A DNA stretch of 42,649 nucleotides from positions 1 through 42,649 of the forward strand of contig JACPAB010000005.1 of assembly GCA_016181045.1 (NCBI GenBank), in the 5' to 3' direction. Source of the DNA: Candidatus Yanofskyibacteriota bacterium. Lineage in GTDB: Bacteria; Patescibacteriota; Minisyncoccia; 2-02-FULL-40-12; GWA2-44-9. Made by a program: the position numbers and the translations under genes. Below the pieces are notes generated by a model. It had not been told where the DNA came from. It was given only the letters and a program-made list of their open reading frames with translations, and ran no database searches. This document shows, piece by piece, positions 39,456 through 42,649 of the stretch. Numbering within the stretch: position 1 is the first letter of the stretch; each line of letters starts with the position of its first letter.

Positions 39456-40595
39456 TTATTTGCCTAAAATAGCTCCCATGGTCTGCTCGGCGCATTTTTT
39501 CCAATCAAACATATTCACCCTTTCGTAGCCCCTTTTTATAAAAGCGGTTCGAAGGTTTGGGTCTTCCATGACCGCCCTGACCCCGTTTGAGATATCCACA
39601 GCATTGTATGGATCGACGAGTATTCCGGCATCCCCCACCACCTCCGGCAAAGAGGAGTTATTGGACGCTACAACCGGCGTGCCGCACGCCATGGCTTCCA
39701 GCGGCGGAAAGCCGAACCCTTCGAAAAAAGATGTGTAAACAAAAGCCGACGCCAAAGAATAATAAAACTTTTTGTCTTCATCCTCGATATAATCTTTGAA
39801 TATTATTTTACTTTTATGAGAAGATGTTTCGGCTTCTCTGAAAATATCTTCGAACAGCCATCCTTTTGCTCCGACGATGACTAAATGCAGATCGGGAAAT
39901 TTACCAGAATCTTTCAAGTGATCGAAGGCCTTGATCAGTGTCGGGATATTTTTTCTTGGTTCAAGTTTGCCAAGAAATAGAATAAATTTTCCAGAAAGGT
40001 CATTTCTCTTTCTGAACTCTTCCAACTTTTCCCCGTCCGGCCTGGCCGTCATAACCGGTATTCCCGAATAAATTTTTTCTATCCTGTCCGGTTCAATGCC
40101 GTACTTTTCTATGAGATCGTTTTTTGTCGATTCCGACACTGCGATTATTTTATCGGGAAGATTTTTTTTACCAAACGACTTGATCTGAAACCGGTGCCAT
40201 AGATCCCGCCGCAAAGAAAAAAACTCTTTGAATCGCAGGTATGAAAGGTCGTGAAATGTCATCACTCTCCGGCAATAGGGATTTAGCGGAGCGATAAGAA
40301 AGTGCGGAGAAAAAAATACTTCCACTCCCCCGACCAGGTCATCAATCCTTGGATAATTAAACAGCCAAGAAGACGCAAAAATTAATTTGTTAGAAACCGA
40401 ACTTTGAACAATTTTTACGTTGTCCAAGCTGACCCATTCATATTTTCCCAACAGCAACGGATCTCCTGCGTAAAAAAGTTTGAACTCAATGTCCGGATTT
40501 TCCGGAAGCATGTGGGCCAGGAGGTTCTCGGTATATTCCTCCACGCCGCTTTTGTGTTGGGACCCCAAAACTCTGATATCTATCCCGACTCTCAT
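39456..40595 (-). CDS. Family GT4 glycosyltransferase
   Basis: 379 residues of GT-B fold. FILFLGKLEPRKNIPTLIKAFDHL opens the nucleotide-sugar domain, and EGFGFPPLEAMACGTPVVASNNSSLPEVVGDAG holds the E-x7-E motif typical of GT4. It is likely a retaining enzyme that adds a sugar to a lipid-linked glycan at the inner membrane face. Its ATG overlaps the neighbouring glycosyltransferase stop by 4 nt, so both are in one operon. Confidence 0.9.
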   Translation of the reverse strand: MRVGIDIRVLGSQHKSGVEEYTENLLAHMLPENPDIEFKLFYAGDPLLLGKYEWVSLDNVKIVQSSVSNKLIFASSWLFNYPRIDDLVGGVEVFFSPHFLIAPLNPYCRRVMTFHDLSYLRFKEFFSLRRDLWHRFQIKSFGKKNLPDKIIAVSESTKNDLIEKYGIEPDRIEKIYSGIPVMTARPDGEKLEEFRKRNDLSGKFILFLGKLEPRKNIPTLIKAFDHLKDSGKFPDLHLVIVGAKGWLFEDIFREAETSSHKSKIIFKDYIEDEDKKFYYSLASAFVYTSFFEGFGFPPLEAMACGTPVVASNNSSLPEVVGDAGILVDPYNAVDISNGVRAVMEDPNLRTAFIKRGYERVNMFDWKKCAEQTMGAILGK

Positions 40596-41698
40596 GGCTT
40601 AATATGTTTTAAAATATTTTCTTTAAATACTGCGACGTCGAATTTCTCGGCTTGAATACGGCAAATTTTCGGATCGAAACTCATTTTTTCGAATCTCCTG
40701 ACCGCGTCCATCAACGAATCCTCGGTAAGCTGGTCGAAGAATATACCGGTCTTGCCTTCTTCTACTGTCTCAAGCGCGCCTCCGGCGCGGTAAGCAATAA
40801 CCGGTTTGCCGGAAGCCATGGATTCCAACGGAACAATACCGAAATCCTCTTCCTGGGGAAATATGAGAGCTCTCGAGCCGGCATATAGATCAACTAAGCG
40901 ATCATCGGAAACCTGACCAAGAAACTCGATCCCCGAAGCCTTGCTTCTGGAACCTCCCGAAGCAAGGCTTCGAAGTTTCTTAAACTCCGGACCGATGCCC
41001 ACGATCTTCAGAGGCAAACCAAGTCGACTGAACACCCTAACAGCCAAATCGAATCTTTTATAAGACACCAAGCGGCCGACCATCAAATAATAATTTCCAA
41101 TTTCCAATTTCCAATTTCCAATTTTAAACTTGTTGATATTAACCGGAGGGTAAATGACTGTTGAGGGACGGCGGTAATACTTATCGATCCTATCTTTGAT
41201 AAAATCGGATATGGCCCAAAAATCATCAACTCTTCGAGAGGCCTCCTGGTCCCACATCCTCAAATAAGTAATAAAGGGGGGCAGGAACTTTTTGACCAGC
41301 CGTGAATAGCCGAATTCTTCGACAAACTTCTGGCTGTCGTCCCAAAGGAACCTCGGGGGGGTTAAGCAATAACAAATGTGTTTTGTACCCGGCTTGGTCA
41401 GAATACCCTTGGCGAAAGAGGCGGATACGGAAACCACCGAATCATATCCGGAGAAATCGAACTGCTCCATAGCCAAAGGCATCAACAACGGAAACGCCCG
41501 GTGGTATTTCTTTGCCAAAGGCATTTTCTGTAAAAATGAAGTATGGATAATCTTGTCGTCAAAGACCCCTCCAGTGGCATTACGGTCATATATCAATGTG
41601 TAGATTGGGGCCTCCGGAAAGAGGGCGCACAAAACCTGAAGCATTCTTTCGGCTCCCCCGAACTGATTCAGGTATTCATGGACAAAAGCGATTTTCAA
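40592..41698 (-). CDS. Family GT4 glycosyltransferase carrying two translated repeats
   Basis: 368 residues. EYLNQFGGAERMLQVLCALFPEAPIYTLIYD at the N-terminus, YYLMVGRLVSYKRFDLAVRVFSRLGLPLKIVGIGPEF and EDFGIVPLESMASGKPVIAYRAGGALETV (E-x7-E) identify GT4. Two in-frame insertions stand out: four tandem 7-mers (TTGGAAA) give KIGNWKLEIGN at ~193-202, just before the sugar-binding domain, and a perfect 14-bp hairpin gives RSLASGGSRSKAS at ~243-255, in a surface loop after IGPEFKKL. Both sit in loops that vary in the family. Active in surface glycan assembly with the adjacent genes. Confidence 0.88.
   Translation of the reverse strand: MKIAFVHEYLNQFGGAERMLQVLCALFPEAPIYTLIYDRNATGGVFDDKIIHTSFLQKMPLAKKYHRAFPLLMPLAMEQFDFSGYDSVVSVSASFAKGILTKPGTKHICYCLTPPRFLWDDSQKFVEEFGYSRLVKKFLPPFITYLRMWDQEASRRVDDFWAISDFIKDRIDKYYRRPSTVIYPPVNINKFKIGNWKLEIGNYYLMVGRLVSYKRFDLAVRVFSRLGLPLKIVGIGPEFKKLRSLASGGSRSKASGIEFLGQVSDDRLVDLYAGSRALIFPQEEDFGIVPLESMASGKPVIAYRAGGALETVEEGKTGIFFDQLTEDSLMDAVRRFEKMSFDPKICRIQAEKFDVAVFKENILKHIKP
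40934..40972. repeat. Perfect 14-bp hairpin translated inside glycosyltransferase
   Basis: CGAAGCCTTGCTTC (40934-40947) and its exact complement (40959-40972) around an 11-nt loop. The Ser/Gly/Ala/Arg-rich peptide it encodes has no counterpart in most GT4 enzymes. Confidence 0.8.
41094..41121. repeat. Four tandem TTTCCAA 7-mers inside glycosyltransferase
   Basis: Four perfect copies, read on the minus strand as part of KIGNWKLEIGN. Since 7 is not a multiple of 3, each copy is read in a different frame; a change in copy number not in multiples of three would break the gene. Confidence 0.8.
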
Positions 41699-41705
41699 TC
41701 AAAGA

Positions 41706-41744
41706 GATTTATGATTTATGATTTATGAATTATGAATTATGAAT
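41706..41744. repeat. GATTTAT/GAATTAT tandem repeat between glycan genes
   Basis: Degenerate 7-9-nt tandem words (ATGATTTATGATTTATGAAT...) fill most of the 80-nt gap between the sugar transferase and the glycosyltransferase. Confidence 0.6.
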
Positions 41745-41778
41745 ATTCGTAAATCTTTAATCGTTAATCTTAAATCAT

Positions 41779-42649
41779 TTAAACGGCCGATTTATCCGTA
41801 AGCATCTTGAATATGGTCTTGAGCATTATCTTTATATCCATCCACAGCGACCAGTGTTCGATGTAATAAGTATCCAGGGCAACCTCCTGCTCGAACGCCA
41901 GATCCGAACTGCCGGAAACCTGGGCTATGCCTGTTGCTCCGGCTTTAACGGACAATACTCTCTTGTGATGTTTCTCGTATCTCTCGACCTCGTCCGGCTG
42001 GTGCGGCCGCGGGCCGATCAAACTCATATCGCCTTTTAGAATATTCCAGAATTGGGGAAGTTCATCTATCCTGTATCTTCTTATCAAGCGTCCCACTCGC
42101 GTAACACGCGGGTCATTCTTCATTTTAAACAAAGGCCCGTCCTGCCTTTCGTTGAATACGGCCAGAGAGGCCTTGATGTCTTCGGCGTTCTTTACCATTG
42201 AACGGAATTTTATAAGATCGAATTCCCTGTTCCGGCTTACGCGCTTTAACCTCACAAAAACCGGACCGGCGGTCTCCCACTTTATGGCAAAAGCCACTAC
42301 GGCAAAGACGGGAAACAATATAACCAGCCCCGCCGACGCGCCCACGACATCCAAAACCCTCTTGGCAACCTTGCCCCATCCGTCCAGGGCTGTCCGTTTC
42401 AATTCTATAAGAGGCAGGCCGTTGATGCTGTCCACGTCGAAATTGGTGGTAAGCGTTTGATAAATATTGGGAATGAATTTGAAAATCAAGTGATTCTCGT
42501 TGCAAAAATCAACCAGCTGGACGACTTTTTCCGCGGGGTAGTTCGTATTAGTCAAAAGAACCTCATCAATGCCGGGATTTTCTACGGCAGCCCGAACTTC
42601 GGCAAGTTCCGGATCGGTCAGGTGCTTGGCCACGCGATAGCCGGCATGA
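41779..42649 (-). CDS. Polyprenyl-phosphate sugar (phospho)transferase, N-terminus beyond window
   Basis: The frame is open to the window edge, so this is a 5'-partial gene; the GTG at 42633 is only an internal codon. The visible part has a nucleotide-binding-like segment (PGIDEVLLTNTNYPAEKVVQLVDFC), a membrane helix (GASAGLVILFPVFAVVAFAIK) and the bacterial sugar transferase domain: GPVFVRLKRVSRNREFDLIKFRSM, IDELPQFWNILKGDMSLIGPRP and HHKRVLSVKAGATGIAQVSG. Such enzymes load the first sugar phosphate on undecaprenyl phosphate, starting the glycan the adjacent glycosyltransferases extend. Confidence 0.92.
   Translation of the reverse strand, partial: HAGYRVAKHLTDPELAEVRAAVENPGIDEVLLTNTNYPAEKVVQLVDFCNENHLIFKFIPNIYQTLTTNFDVDSINGLPLIELKRTALDGWGKVAKRVLDVVGASAGLVILFPVFAVVAFAIKWETAGPVFVRLKRVSRNREFDLIKFRSMVKNAEDIKASLAVFNERQDGPLFKMKNDPRVTRVGRLIRRYRIDELPQFWNILKGDMSLIGPRPHQPDEVERYEKHHKRVLSVKAGATGIAQVSGSSDLAFEQEVALDTYYIEHWSLWMDIKIMLKTIFKMLTDKSAV

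Noticed and set aside
41094-41121. CRISPR or CRISPR-like array from tandem repeats
   Set aside because: Units are 7 nt with no spacers; other repeat patches are likewise degenerate tandems, not direct repeats with unique spacers.

Overview
The window looks like a chromosomal segment of a Candidate Phyla Radiation (Patescibacteria, Parcubacteria-like) bacterium. This is inferred from the gene set and style: short compact genes, 1- and 4-nt stop/start overlaps, several near-leaderless promoters, a surface protein with a CPR-style signal sequence, a DUF4012 protein, a DUF5671 protein, an EF4 with an inserted domain, and no biosynthetic operons beyond surface glycans. TGA is used as an ordinary stop and an RF2 with the SPF motif is present, so the code is standard. 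There are 49 protein or tRNA genes, mostly on the minus strand.

Layout. 1-5849: cut-off surface protein with a long leader, then a large secreted multi-domain protein and a small membrane protein. 6086-6757: a REP-type (Y1) transposase between short palindromes. 6799-13754: a tightly packed minus-strand run (nucleotidyltransferase, winged-helix protein, two glycoside hydrolases, EamA transporter, FKBP, DUF5671, dCMP deaminase). 13841-16921: GDPD-like protein, small membrane and coiled-coil proteins, an HExxH protein. 17026-20709: a LexA-DNA methyltransferase fusion, a convergent DHH-like protein, and metK behind a SAM-I riboswitch. 20742-25826: small unknowns, HTH/LAGLIDADG-like protein, nucleoside hydrolase, flavin-reductase-like protein, tRNA-Gln and two GIY-YIG proteins, in part AT-rich. 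25973-34200: ftsX, ftsE, a short prfB, ftsH, tRNA-Thr, GNAT, tRNA-Gly, a divIC/ftsB-like gene, a PH-domain protein and lepA. 34241-42649: PaaX/Cas2-like protein, murJ, DUF4012, two glycosyltransferases and a cut-off polyprenyl sugar transferase, a surface-glycan block.

The most striking theme is a set of small palindromic or inverted-repeat elements that sit between genes and also inside genes, where they are translated in frame. (1) A 21-nt palindrome, four copies, brackets the Y1 transposase and occurs twice in the secreted protein at domain borders. (2) A 34-nt palindrome, three copies, brackets the PaaX/Cas2-like gene and occurs once inside the DUF4012 protein. (3) A GxxExxY (PD-(D/E)XK-like) domain with 38-nt imperfect terminal repeats is inserted in frame in the GTPase domain of lepA; a 104-bp non-coding relative sits at the 3' end of the secreted protein gene. 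(4) Two MITE-like elements with TCCCGTTAGAA ends are flanked by 4-bp direct repeats, and virtual excision restores intact gene junctions. (5) A perfect 14-bp hairpin and short tandem words lie in frame in a glycosyltransferase, lepA and the DUF4012 gene.

The second candidate system is the LexA-methyltransferase fusion. It keeps the LexA cleavage site and catalytic Ser/Lys, has an 11-bp-period direct repeat over its own promoter, and sits next to a convergent DHH-like gene and metK. All functional calls rest on reading motifs by eye; no database search was possible.
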